Shown here piece after piece: positions 8,192 through 16,482 of a stretch of 64,000 bases of DNA. Position 1 is the first letter of the stretch. Each line of letters starts with the position of its first letter. The notes beneath the pieces were generated by a model. That model searched no databases and was not told where the DNA came from. It saw nothing but the letters and a program-made list of their open reading frames with translations. The stretch comes from a virus, in IMG/VR virus record IMGVR_UViG_3300014257_000015, positions 41,430 to 105,429 of that record, one strand, 5' to 3'. Position numbers and translations under genes: made by a program.

Positions 8192-11100
8192 TGGAAGACT
8201 TTGTAGGGTTGCACAACCATTCGGATGCTAGCCAACTAGACGGTGCTGGGAAAATATCCGAATACATCAAGGCCGTAGTCGAACGCAAGGCGCCTTCAAT
8301 CGCTTTCACCGAACACGGGACAATGCGCGGGTACCAGACGCAATATGATCAATGCAAAGAACACAACATCAAGCCAATTTATGGGATTGAATTCTATGTG
8401 GCCAATGACATGCGTCGAAAGGGCCTAACCGAAGACGAGCGCGCGGACATCACGAAAGGCAAACCTCGAAGCGAGCACAAAGATGCCATCAAGAAGTATG
8501 AAGAGCAACACGGCATCCGAGACAGATGGCATTTGACGTGCTGGGCGAAGAACGCAGAGGGAATGCGGAATATGATGCGCTTGGCGTCGCTTGCATACAC
8601 CGAGGGGTTCTACTACAAGCCGCGCATTGACTTGAACGAACTGTACAAGTACAAAGAGGGGTTGGTGGTGGCGACGGGATGTTGTTCCAGCGTCATCTAT
8701 GACAGGGCCGTGTTGGGGAAAAAGAAGCTTGCATTAGAAATTGCCGATGAGATGCGTGAACAATTTGGGGAAGATTTGTGGATTGAGATACAACCGCACG
8801 CAATCGAAGAGCAGGTGATCTCCAACCAGTTGGCACTGGAATTGAAGGATAGGTGGGGGAAGAAGGCGCGCCTGCTTGCAACGCAAGACGCACATTATGT
8901 CAGGCCGGAAGATTGGGAAACGCATGAAGTGATGCTCTGTATCGGAACCAATGATGTGATGAGCAACCCCGAGCGTTTTCGTTTCACCGGGAATGATTTT
9001 CATTTCAAAACCCGAAAGGAAATGTTTGCGAAGTTCAGATCAACACACGCTTACTTGACCAGAGAGCAAGTCAAAGAATCTTTGGACAACACGTTGGTGT
9101 TCATGGACACAATATCTGATGGCCTGGTTACCATCGATAAAGACAAGTGTCTCATGCCACCAATACCGGTTCCTGAGAAGTATGACGGCAATGAGTTCGC
9201 ATACTTGAAGGATTTGTGTTTGCGCGGTTGGGCATGGCGTGACATACCGGCCCGCGCCACTCTGTTGTCAAAGCGCGAGGGCGGCGACGAAGCAGAATGG
9301 CTGAAACGATACGTGGCAAGGTTGAAAAGAGAACTGACAGCAATCAAAAGCCAAAAGTTTGTTTCATATTTCCTTCTTGTTCACGATTTATACAATTGGG
9401 TGCGCCAGCAGGAAATCATGTGTGGGCCTGGACGAGGCTCAGCGGCGGGTTCGCTCGTTGCATACCTGACCGGCATCACATCGGTTGATCCGATAGAGCA
9501 CAATCTGTTGTTCGAACGATTCATAAGCCCAACGCGTGTCGACCAGCCCGATATTGATATGGACTTTGAGGATCGGCGCCGACAAGAGATCATCGAGTAT
9601 CTGCGAAACAAATACGGCAATGATAAGGTGTGTCAGATTGCCACCGTAGGCAAGCTTTCGGGGAAGGCTGTAATCAGAGACATATCGCGTGTTCTTGAAG
9701 TGCCGTATGCAGCAGTAAACCAAGTCACCAATTCCATCATCGAAAGAAGCAGCGGCGACGAGCGGGCCAGCCAGACGGTTGAGGACTCTTTCAAAGAATT
9801 CAAGGTGTGTCGCGAATTCAACGCCAAATACCCGGATGTTCTGAGATATGCGAAGAAGCTCGAAGGAATGGCCAAGACGCTTGGAATACACGCAGCAGGC
9901 GTCGTGACTTCTCCTGAACCGTTGATGAATCTTGTCCCATTGGAGACGAGAAAGCATGATGGCCGTGACGTTGTGGTGAGCGCCATCGATATGTACGGGG
10001 TGGCAGCGTGTGGGTTGCTGAAATTGGACGTTCTTGGGCTGCGAACGCTGAGTGTCATTCGTGAATGTCTAGAAGCAGTTGAACAACACACTGGTGAAAA
10101 GATCGACCTCGAACGCATTGATTTGAATTTGAAAGACGTTCTTCAAGGATTCACAGATCACGATTATTGTGGCGTGTTTCAGTATGATTCCCCGGGTGCC
10201 GACAAGATTTGCACAGGCGTTGAGTTCAAACACTTCGAGGACATCGCTGCCATGACAGCGTTGAATCGACCGGGCACCGCGCGAAGCGGCCTAGCCACGC
10301 AATATGTGGCACGAAAGCGCAACCCGAAATTGGTTGAAAAGGCATCGTTTCACCCAGCGGTGAGTGAAATCACGAAAGACACATTGGGAATCATCGTGTA
10401 TCAAGAGCACGTGATGCGTATTTTCACCGACATAGCCGGGTTTGCCCCAGCAACGGCGGACAGCTTGCGCAAGAAAATAGCCAAAAAATTTGGCGATGAG
10501 ACGATTGGAAAAGAACGCGAGAATTTCATTAAGGGTGCGATGGAAAATTGGGGTGACCGAGGGATGACCAAAGAGATCGCAGGAAAGATAATGGATGCGA
10601 TCACGTTCTTTGGATGTATACCTGGTGAATCGTTGGTTTTAGTGGTCGAGGGAAGTGATGAAGACTTGTGCGCATTGCGAGAGGAAAGTGTTGGCAAGGG
10701 GATTGTGCTCAATACACTACCAGAGGGAATACAGGAAGGAAAGAACGGTGATCGGGAATCCTGTGAGTTCAGAGCACAACAAGATAGGGGTGCTTGGGCG
10801 CGGGTGGAAGTCAGCGCCTGGGGCGAGGGTCATTGCGTCGAACAAGTTGCAATCCAAGAAGATAACAGGGGCATTAAATCCGTCTTGGAAGGGCGGACAC
10901 ATCAAAAACTTCAAACTAGCAAGGAACAGGTTGTTGAAGGAAGAGAAGGGATGTTGTCGTTGCGGCACTTCGTTGATCAAGGGATCAGGGCCGAATCAAA
11001 AGTCATTTCACATCCACCACAAGAATCGAAACAAAGCGGACAACCGAGAAGAGAACTTGGAAGTGCTGTGTCAAAGTTGCCACAGCAAAGAACACACGAA

Positions 11101-12942
11101 AGAAAAAATTGCTGGGCGACTTGGAAAGAAATCGAAACGCTAAAGGTTGGTGATTGGATAGTGTCTTTTGATGACGACATTCGCCCCGAGCTAAATAGAG
11201 TGAAAAGAATAGAGTGCACAGGGGTGAAGCCTGTCCGCAGGATGACACTCGAACAAGGCGAAATTTGGGCGACCGGATCGCATTGGTGGATGAATAGCAC
11301 AGGGGAATATATAGAGACAAAGGATTGCACGCCTGGTACAGAATTGCGTGTTGGTGATTCGATTTTCAAGGTTCTTGGTAATCGAAAAGATGGGCGATTG
11401 AAGACTTGGGACTTGGAGTGCGAATTCGAACCTAGCAACTATGCCGTCAGATTATTCAACAGCGATTCGTGTAATTACTTGATAAGCCATAATAGTTATG
11501 GATTCAACAAGTCGCATGCCACCGCATATGGAATCATCGCGTATTGGGAAATGTTCTTGAAAATACGCCACCCGATCGAATTCTATTGGGCGCTATTGAA
11601 GAACGAACCTGACCGAATACGAATCCAACAGATCGCTAAAGATGCTAAAAAACATGGCATAGAATTGTTGCCGCCGTCGGTGGTGAATAGCGGTAAGCAT
11701 TTCACAATAGACAGAGCAAATAATGCCATTCGTGGTTCGCTCGTCGACATCAAGGGCGTAGGTGATGCTGCGTCTGAATCAATCATGGTCGCCCAACCAT
11801 ACAAGGACTTCGGTGACTTGATTCAACGCGTGGACCGCCGAAAAGTACACAAGGGTGTCATTGTGGCATTGGCGAAGGCCGGGGCGTTAGATGACGTGGT
11901 GCCGAATCCTAAGTGGCTGATAGAAAACATCGAAGATTTTTGGACAGAGTTGGGGAAGAAGGGGTGGACAGAGAAAACAGAAAGATTGTTGCGAGATTCG
12001 GCTGATGCTCCGCAGTTCACCACCGAAGAGAGGCAGGTTGTGGCCTCGAAGGTTAGTCCACTCGCATTCGGGAAACATCCGCTCGATGCGTATGCGAATT
12101 TCATGGAACGTAGTGTGAAGGTTCCCATCGCGGCAATGTCTGATGAAGACTTTTTCAAAGACAATGACAATCAAGGCGTATTCATCGCTGGCGTCGTTGT
12201 TGAGGTGAAGTACAATCAAATTGGAGATTTCAACACAGGTGAGCTTCCCAGTGAGTTGGAAAGGAAACAGATGTTCTGGGGCCGCCGTTACGCCAATGTT
12301 AATGTCGAAGATCTTGGCGGGAAACAAAATAGGATCAAAGTGGATTTTGACATCTTTGATGATTATCGAGATGTGGTTGATTCTGGAATAGGAACGCCTG
12401 TTGTTCTTCATGCTTTTGTGAACGCGAGGTTTGAGAATTTACGTTGTCATTTCATGATCAATCTGGAAGAGTACAGGCTAGCAGTCGAAGCAGGACAAGA
12501 GTTGACAGTGTGGCAAAGCATAGTCGCTGGTCGCCATCCAGCCAAAGAATATGAATGGAAAGATCCGTCAAAGTTGATCAAATACAAGACCCCAGAGGGC
12601 GAAGAGCGCGAGGTGAAAAGGCGTTCCAATGCAATCAGGAACAAAGCATTTTGGGATCGCGTATCACCTTCGTTTGTTGGCGTTGTCACGCACGTTCGGC
12701 CAAAATATGACAAGAATGGAAACCGGATGGCATTCTTGGGATTGCTGGACGGTGGTTCGCGATTCATCAGCGTGATAGCATTCGCATCCAGTTGGACAAA
12801 AGAAGTGCGACGTGTTTTGAAACCCGGGGCGTTGGTGAAAATAGAATTGGACTCCAAAAGAGACAAACGCAGTTGGTCATATTTCTACAACGGCGGAAAA
12901 CTCAGGGTTCTGAGGTCAGCGCCATCAACCACATCACCATAG
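8191..12942 (+). CDS. dnaE: DNA polymerase III alpha subunit (DnaE) with intein
   Basis: 1583-aa precursor; ATG 8191 overlaps the preceding TGA. It starts with a PHP domain (GLHNHSDASQLDG, FTEHGTMRG). The C-family palm follows with PGRGSAAGSLVAYLTG and catalytic aspartates in PDIDMDFED (residue ~453), then the HhH and OB regions at the C-terminus. An intein interrupts the reading frame at 10615-11493, directly before the conserved SYGFNKSHATAYG helix. After splicing the protein would be about 1290 aa, near the usual DnaE length. This is the phage replicative polymerase, presumably acting with the gp32-like and HU-like proteins encoded just downstream. Splicing must occur for activity because the intein splits a conserved polymerase block. 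Confidence 0.95.
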   Translation: MEDFVGLHNHSDASQLDGAGKISEYIKAVVERKAPSIAFTEHGTMRGYQTQYDQCKEHNIKPIYGIEFYVANDMRRKGLTEDERADITKGKPRSEHKDAIKKYEEQHGIRDRWHLTCWAKNAEGMRNMMRLASLAYTEGFYYKPRIDLNELYKYKEGLVVATGCCSSVIYDRAVLGKKKLALEIADEMREQFGEDLWIEIQPHAIEEQVISNQLALELKDRWGKKARLLATQDAHYVRPEDWETHEVMLCIGTNDVMSNPERFRFTGNDFHFKTRKEMFAKFRSTHAYLTREQVKESLDNTLVFMDTISDGLVTIDKDKCLMPPIPVPEKYDGNEFAYLKDLCLRGWAWRDIPARATLLSKREGGDEAEWLKRYVARLKRELTAIKSQKFVSYFLLVHDLYNWVRQQEIMCGPGRGSAAGSLVAYLTGITSVDPIEHNLLFERFISPTRVDQPDIDMDFEDRRRQEIIEYLRNKYGNDKVCQIATVGKLSGKAVIRDISRVLEVPYAAVNQVTNSIIERSSGDERASQTVEDSFKEFKVCREFNAKYPDVLRYAKKLEGMAKTLGIHAAGVVTSPEPLMNLVPLETRKHDGRDVVVSAIDMYGVAACGLLKLDVLGLRTLSVIRECLEAVEQHTGEKIDLERIDLNLKDVLQGFTDHDYCGVFQYDSPGADKICTGVEFKHFEDIAAMTALNRPGTARSGLATQYVARKRNPKLVEKASFHPAVSEITKDTLGIIVYQEHVMRIFTDIAGFAPATADSLRKKIAKKFGDETIGKERENFIKGAMENWGDRGMTKEIAGKIMDAITFFGCIPGESLVLVVEGSDEDLCALREESVGKGIVLNTLPEGIQEGKNGDRESCEFRAQQDRGAWARVEVSAWGEGHCVEQVAIQEDNRGIKSVLEGRTHQKLQTSKEQVVEGREGMLSLRHFVDQGIRAESKVISHPPQESKQSGQPRRELGSAVSKLPQQRTHERKNCWATWKEIETLKVGDWIVSFDDDIRPELNRVKRIECTGVKPVRRMTLEQGEIWATGSHWWMNSTGEYIETKDCTPGTELRVGDSIFKVLGNRKDGRLKTWDLECEFEPSNYAVRLFNSDSCNYLISHNSYGFNKSHATAYGIIAYWEMFLKIRHPIEFYWALLKNEPDRIRIQQIAKDAKKHGIELLPPSVVNSGKHFTIDRANNAIRGSLVDIKGVGDAASESIMVAQPYKDFGDLIQRVDRRKVHKGVIVALAKAGALDDVVPNPKWLIENIEDFWTELGKKGWTEKTERLLRDSADAPQFTTEERQVVASKVSPLAFGKHPLDAYANFMERSVKVPIAAMSDEDFFKDNDNQGVFIAGVVVEVKYNQIGDFNTGELPSELERKQMFWGRRYANVNVEDLGGKQNRIKVDFDIFDDYRDVVDSGIGTPVVLHAFVNARFENLRCHFMINLEEYRLAVEAGQELTVWQSIVAGRHPAKEYEWKDPSKLIKYKTPEGEEREVKRRSNAIRNKAFWDRVSPSFVGVVTHVRPKYDKNGNRMAFLGLLDGGSRFISVIAFASSWTKEVRRVLKPGALVKIELDSKRDKRSWSYFYNGGKLRVLRSAPSTTSP
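10615..11493 (+). mobile_element. intein in DnaE, carrying an out-of-frame HNH gene
   Basis: 293 codons from Cys1 (CIPGESLVLV, block A) to HN (NYLISHN, block G), with Ser as +1 extein residue. TGSH in WATGSHWWM is block B (TxxH). KEIETLKVGDWIVSFDDD is the second part of the N-terminal splicing domain. Between block A and this part lie about 165 codons with no resemblance to an intein; that stretch is instead coding in the next frame for an HNH endonuclease. Without it the splicing domain would be a mini-intein of about 130 aa. The insertion point is 2 residues upstream of the known cyanobacterial split DnaE intein site (before CFNKSH). Confidence 0.88.
10658..11143 (+). CDS. HNH homing endonuclease nested in another frame inside the intein
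   Basis: 161 aa from ATG 10658, preceded by its own GAGGGAAG ribosome site. The frame is shifted +1 relative to dnaE. The N-terminus has CAHCERK...GLCSIHYQRE, a zinc finger common in phage HNH enzymes. The C-terminus holds the HNH core: CCRCGTSL, FHIHHKNRNKADNREENL, VLCQSCHSKEH. The TAA at 11141 falls inside codons for the intein's KEIETLK segment, so both frames code over this end. Likely cleaves intein-free dnaE alleles to spread the element. Alternatives are a programmed frameshift that joins it to the intein, or a decaying insertion; its own start and Shine-Dalgarno favour a separate protein. Confidence 0.88.
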   Translation: MKTCAHCERKVLARGLCSIHYQREYRKERTVIGNPVSSEHNKIGVLGRGWKSAPGARVIASNKLQSKKITGALNPSWKGGHIKNFKLARNRLLKEEKGCCRCGTSLIKGSGPNQKSFHIHHKNRNKADNREENLEVLCQSCHSKEHTKEKIAGRLGKKSKR

Positions 12943-12963
12943 GCTAAAAGCAACGAGGGTATC

Positions 12964-13305
12964 ATGTCAAGTCTATTGACGGCGGCGAAACGGGCAGGGC
13001 TTCACCCGGCGCGATGCGAAAACTGCCACCGAAAAATAAACACAAAAGCAGCAGTCAAAGAACTGTTCAACACAATCATACAGATGTGTGCCGATGGCGA
13101 GGTGGTACGCATCGACAATTTTGGCGTTTTCAGACTTCGCCTCCACCAGGGACGCACCATTGAATCTTCAGTCCTGCCTGGTGGAAGGGCAGAATTTGAA
13201 GACAGGATGGTGTTGAGTTTTAGACAGAGTGTTGGCGTGAAGAATAGGCTGTCGAAGATCATCAAGGCCAACAACAACAAGAAGGAAAGAAAGGGCAAAA
13301 AATGA
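12964..13305 (+). CDS. HU/IHF-like DNA-binding protein
   Basis: 113 aa, ATG 12964. Residues ~28-100 match the bacterial HU/IHF fold: TKAAVKELFNTIIQMCADGEVVRIDNFG broken as helix-helix-strand, then GVFRLRLHQGR, a beta-arm and LSFRQSVGVKNRL. The N-terminal CENCHRK is an added possible half zinc site, and the C-terminus is Lys-rich. Expected role is DNA bending at replication or packaging. Follows dnaE directly and overlaps the next gene by ATGA. Confidence 0.82.
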   Translation: MSSLLTAAKRAGLHPARCENCHRKINTKAAVKELFNTIIQMCADGEVVRIDNFGVFRLRLHQGRTIESSVLPGGRAEFEDRMVLSFRQSVGVKNRLSKIIKANNNKKERKGKK

Positions 13306-13829
13306 GTTTTAGCCAAGTAGAGTTGGTGGTCAACGGCGACAAGGTTCAGGTGGACCTCGAAGAAATTCTGTCCATACAAGACATCAGCCGTGACATGGAC
13401 CAAGTAGCCTCTCAGATGAGCTACTGGGGAGCGGTATGGGCGGCAGCCGACGAAGAAAGCCAGAGGGCTGACGCGCACTATCGAAAGTGGCGAGCAGAGA
13501 CTGGACAACGAATCCTATCAGCCAACGAGAAGACTGCTGAGTGGAAAGTGAAACAAGACATCGAGTCTGATGAAACGTTCCTGAAGCTCAAATCTAGTCT
13601 TGCGCAAGCAGCACACAATGTCACACTAGCCAAAGCCATCTTCGAAGCATTCAAGATCAAGGCCAACATGCTTCAGTCCAAGGGTGCCATGGCACGAGCA
13701 GAGTTGGATTCAACTGGAATGGCCACGAAAGTCGAGGCGCCGAAGCGCAGCAGCGGCGAAGACGAAGAAAGGAAGCTGCGCGAGAAAGAAGAGATCGTGA
13801 AGCGCGCCTTGAAAAACAAGAAGAAATAA
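13302..13829 (+). CDS. possible recombination mediator (UvsY-like)
   Basis: 175 aa, ATGA overlap upstream. Largely helical: a WGAVWAAADEESQRADAHYRKWR helix region, VKQDIESD, then IFEAFKIKANMLQSKGAMARAE, ending in a charged tail (REKEEIVKRALKNKKK). The AFKxKANMLQSxGAMxRAE pattern is what I associate with T4 UvsY and related early recombination proteins. Position between polymerase and the gp32-like and RecA-like genes fits a RecA loader. Assignment is by pattern and context only. Confidence 0.5.
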   Translation: MSFSQVELVVNGDKVQVDLEEILSIQDISRDMDQVASQMSYWGAVWAAADEESQRADAHYRKWRAETGQRILSANEKTAEWKVKQDIESDETFLKLKSSLAQAAHNVTLAKAIFEAFKIKANMLQSKGAMARAELDSTGMATKVEAPKRSSGEDEERKLREKEEIVKRALKNKKK

Positions 13830-13860
13830 CAGACAAATCCAACGCCAAAGGAGAAAATCA

Positions 13861-15117
13861 ATGGCTATCGACATGAAGAAGATGAAGAAACACAAAGAAG
13901 AACTGGCCACTGGCGGCGAGTTCCTCACATACCCATCGGGCGAGACGCGAATATACATCCACGGGCAATGTCGCCCTGATGATGAGACGCCACCCACCGC
14001 TGGATTCCCTTGGGTTCCTATCACTGTTCATTTCAATGTTGGCAAGAACAATGCGATGTGTGTTTGCCTTGACAAGAACAGAAACGAGATTTTGAAACAC
14101 CCGTATTTGAAGGGAATGTTGAAGGCGCGAAAGAATGCGCCGAAGCTCGATGGGACGTGCCCTGTTTGTGAAGAGATTGAAAACGGCGGGATGGATTCCG
14201 AGGAAGCCACAGAAGCTCGCCCACAGACGAAGTGGTTGTGGGGAACAACCAAAATCGCGTCGCGTGGCAAAGGTGATGATGATTGGAATGCGCAATCATT
14301 CAAGCCGGGCGTGACGATGGCTAACAAGACCATACACACCGGATTCATCGACATTTTCGACCAGGCTGGCGATGTTACGGATGTGCAAGAAGCCACGTTG
14401 GCCATTGTTGGACGAGAGGGGAAAGGGAAAAATGACACCAAGTACAAGGTGTCTGTTGATGTTCCAACGATAAAGAGTCCATTGAAATTGGACAAGAAAT
14501 GTCGTGGCGCTTTGAAAGTCGCTATGAGCGAGGGCGGCGATTGTGATTTGTTCAAGATCGCGGCAAATATGATCAAATCACCGGCCGAAATCAGAGCAAT
14601 GCTGACTGGTGTAAAAATGGAAGACCCTGATGATGACGATGACGACGAGGCTGAGTTGGAAGAGTCGTTGAAGAAGGGGAAAAAATCGCGCATCATCGAC
14701 GATGACGACGATGATGAAGACGAGCCGCCTAAGAAGTCAAAGAAAAAGGTCGTTGTCGATGAAGATGACGACGATGACGAAGACGAAGACGAGCCGCCTA
14801 AGAAGTCAAAGAAAAAAGCCGTTGTCGACGATGAAGATGACGACGAAGACGAAGACGAACCGCCGAAAAAGTCAAAGAAAAAAGCCGTTGTCGATGATGA
14901 CGATAATGATGATGAAGACGATGAAGACGATGAAGACGATGAAGACGATGATGAACCGCCGAAGAAGTCAAAGAAAAAAGCCGTTGTCGAAGACGACGAT
15001 GACGATGACGAACCACCTAAGAAGTCCAAAAAGTCAAAGAAAAAGGATGAAAGCGACGAGCTAGACGATTTGGACGACGAGCTGGAAAGAATCACGAAAT
15101 CAAAGAAGGGGAAGTGA
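13861..15117 (+). CDS. gp32-like ssDNA-binding protein with repeated acid/basic tail
   Basis: 418 aa, ATG 13861 with AAAGGAG upstream. The first ~250 residues form a globular domain with CPVCEEIENGG near residue 100, plausibly the zinc site of gp32-type proteins (an HP-Y-L segment lies before it). From residue ~255 the protein is a low-complexity tail: about five blocks of poly-Asp/Glu followed by EPPKKSKKKAVV. Acidic C-termini of SSBs bind partner proteins; alternating acidic and lysine blocks are unusual. It directly precedes recA, as expected for a phage recombination operon. The poly-Asp DNA gives a mirror poly-Ser frame on the minus strand that is not a gene. Confidence 0.72.
   Translation: MAIDMKKMKKHKEELATGGEFLTYPSGETRIYIHGQCRPDDETPPTAGFPWVPITVHFNVGKNNAMCVCLDKNRNEILKHPYLKGMLKARKNAPKLDGTCPVCEEIENGGMDSEEATEARPQTKWLWGTTKIASRGKGDDDWNAQSFKPGVTMANKTIHTGFIDIFDQAGDVTDVQEATLAIVGREGKGKNDTKYKVSVDVPTIKSPLKLDKKCRGALKVAMSEGGDCDLFKIAANMIKSPAEIRAMLTGVKMEDPDDDDDDEAELEESLKKGKKSRIIDDDDDDEDEPPKKSKKKVVVDEDDDDDEDEDEPPKKSKKKAVVDDEDDDEDEDEPPKKSKKKAVVDDDDNDDEDDEDDEDDEDDDEPPKKSKKKAVVEDDDDDDEPPKKSKKSKKKDESDELDDLDDELERITKSKKGK
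14626..15055 (+). repeat. tandem degenerate repeats coding for Asp/Glu and PPKKSKKK blocks
   Basis: GAT/GAC/GAA runs alternate with the segment for EPPKKSKKKAVV about five times, with spacer lengths varying by a few codons. In-frame length changes of this kind suggest replication slippage or recombination between copies. Confidence 0.85.
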
Positions 15118-15118
15118 A

Positions 15119-16183
15119 GTGAAAGATTCCAAGAAAAAAGCTGGCGATAGGCCTGGCGGCGCAGATATCGCCAGCGAAGTGTTGGAATCAATCAACGATA
15201 AACTTGGTGGCAAGGACGTTGCACAGATGTTAGGTAGCGAGGGCCTTGCCATCAAGATCAGGGGTGTGATATCGACAGGCTGCGCCACCATCGACGCCGC
15301 ATCAGGACGTGGTGGCGTGCCTCTCGGTAGGTTGATAATATTGCATGGGGCTGAAGCGAGCGGAAAAACAACATTGGCACTCCAGATAGTTGCACAAGCG
15401 CAACTTCAAGGCGGTGTCGCTGTATACATGGACACAGAATATAAGTTGGATCCAGATTATGCGGCAGCCCTTGGTGTGAATACCAAGAGGATGATCAATG
15501 TCCAGCCGAGCTATCTGGAGCAGGCTTTTGCTGTCTGTGAAGGGGCGATCGAGCGCGCGGCCAAGCACAGAGAAAGCACAGGGCTATCGACGCCAATCTT
15601 GATCGTTCTCGATAGCATGAACAGCACCATTTCAAAATCACAATTCGAAGGCGAGTGGGATGATCAACATTACGCTCCTCAAGCGCGCGTATTCTCCGCG
15701 CTCCTTCCCAAGCTGATGCCTAAAGTTTCACGTGAAAATGTCTGTCTGCTGTGGGTAAGCCAAGTCAGAAAGAAAATGGGGGTGATGTATGGTGATGACG
15801 AAGAGATAGCGGGCGGAAACGCACCACGATTTTACGCCAGCCAGGTGCTGAAAGTGCGACGAATCGGAACGGTGAAAAAGGGCGAAGAAAAAGTCAAGGT
15901 GGCTAACAAAATCACAGTTGAATTCGTGAAAAATCAGGTTGCGCCACCATTCAAAAAAGCCGAGTGTGAACTTGAATACGGGAAGGGATTCAACCAGCCG
16001 CTGGCCATACTCACACAGGCTGAAAAATGGGGGATTGTTGAAAGGGATGGGAACACATACCGCTATGAAGGGAAAAAGATCGGCGGTTCCATAGCATATG
16101 CTGTAGCAAAATTGGATGATGATGATGAATTGCGTGAGAAGATCTTGTGCGCCATTCGCGACGAGGGCAAATGGAAATGGTAA
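15119..16183 (+). CDS. uvsX: RecA/UvsX recombinase
   Basis: 354 aa, GTG 15119 one base after the previous stop, with GGGGAAG upstream. Walker A is GAEASGKTTLALQ near residue 75, then VYMDTEYKLDPDYAAALGV (RecA-type AED/TE region), Walker B LIVLDSMNS, and an L1/L2-like region around MGVMYGDDEEIAGGNAPRFYAS. The C-terminal part is RecA-like to the end. Catalyses strand exchange on ssDNA coated by the gp32-like protein. Placed after the possible UvsY and gp32-like genes and before the gp47/gp46 nuclease pair, a T4-like recombination set. Confidence 0.92.
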   Translation: MKDSKKKAGDRPGGADIASEVLESINDKLGGKDVAQMLGSEGLAIKIRGVISTGCATIDAASGRGGVPLGRLIILHGAEASGKTTLALQIVAQAQLQGGVAVYMDTEYKLDPDYAAALGVNTKRMINVQPSYLEQAFAVCEGAIERAAKHRESTGLSTPILIVLDSMNSTISKSQFEGEWDDQHYAPQARVFSALLPKLMPKVSRENVCLLWVSQVRKKMGVMYGDDEEIAGGNAPRFYASQVLKVRRIGTVKKGEEKVKVANKITVEFVKNQVAPPFKKAECELEYGKGFNQPLAILTQAEKWGIVERDGNTYRYEGKKIGGSIAYAVAKLDDDDELREKILCAIRDEGKWKW

Positions 16184-16482
16184 TGAAAGCTGAAGATGTA
16201 GCAAAACTATGGCGCGAGATGCTTGAACACGAGATGAGCATCAAACCAGAAGACGAAAAGCTGGTTGCTTTTTTGTCTGCTGAATTCCTTTCAAGATGGA
16301 AGAGCACAGCGATCAAAGAGTCAGAGAATGGCGGTGATGAACTGCTCAGGTTTCATTCGTTGTACATCGAAAACAAGGGCAATGCGTTGGTTGCCATTAT
16401 TGCTTTGCTAAAGGCGATGCGCATGATTAGTGTTGGTATCGGTTGCAACTTGATGGTTGCGGAGCATCCCTGTGGAACGTAG
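16183..16482 (+). CDS. small protein of unknown function
   Basis: 99 aa from ATG 16183 (TAATG overlap with recA). Helical, with AEDVAKLWREMLEHEM at the start and a hydrophobic helix ALVAIIALLKAMRMISVGIG near the C-terminus. Lies between recA and the SbcD-like gene, so probably cotranscribed with recombination genes. No family recognised. Confidence 0.6.
   Translation: MKAEDVAKLWREMLEHEMSIKPEDEKLVAFLSAEFLSRWKSTAIKESENGGDELLRFHSLYIENKGNALVAIIALLKAMRMISVGIGCNLMVAEHPCGT

Noticed and set aside
10600-11500. Sequencing frameshifts as the cause of the nested HNH frame
   Set aside because: Two exactly compensating errors would be needed, and the HNH frame has its own ribosome site, start and stop. 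Not excluded without reads.
14028-15191. 387-codon minus-strand frame rich in Ser
   Set aside because: It is the mirror of the Asp/Glu repeats in the gp32-like gene.
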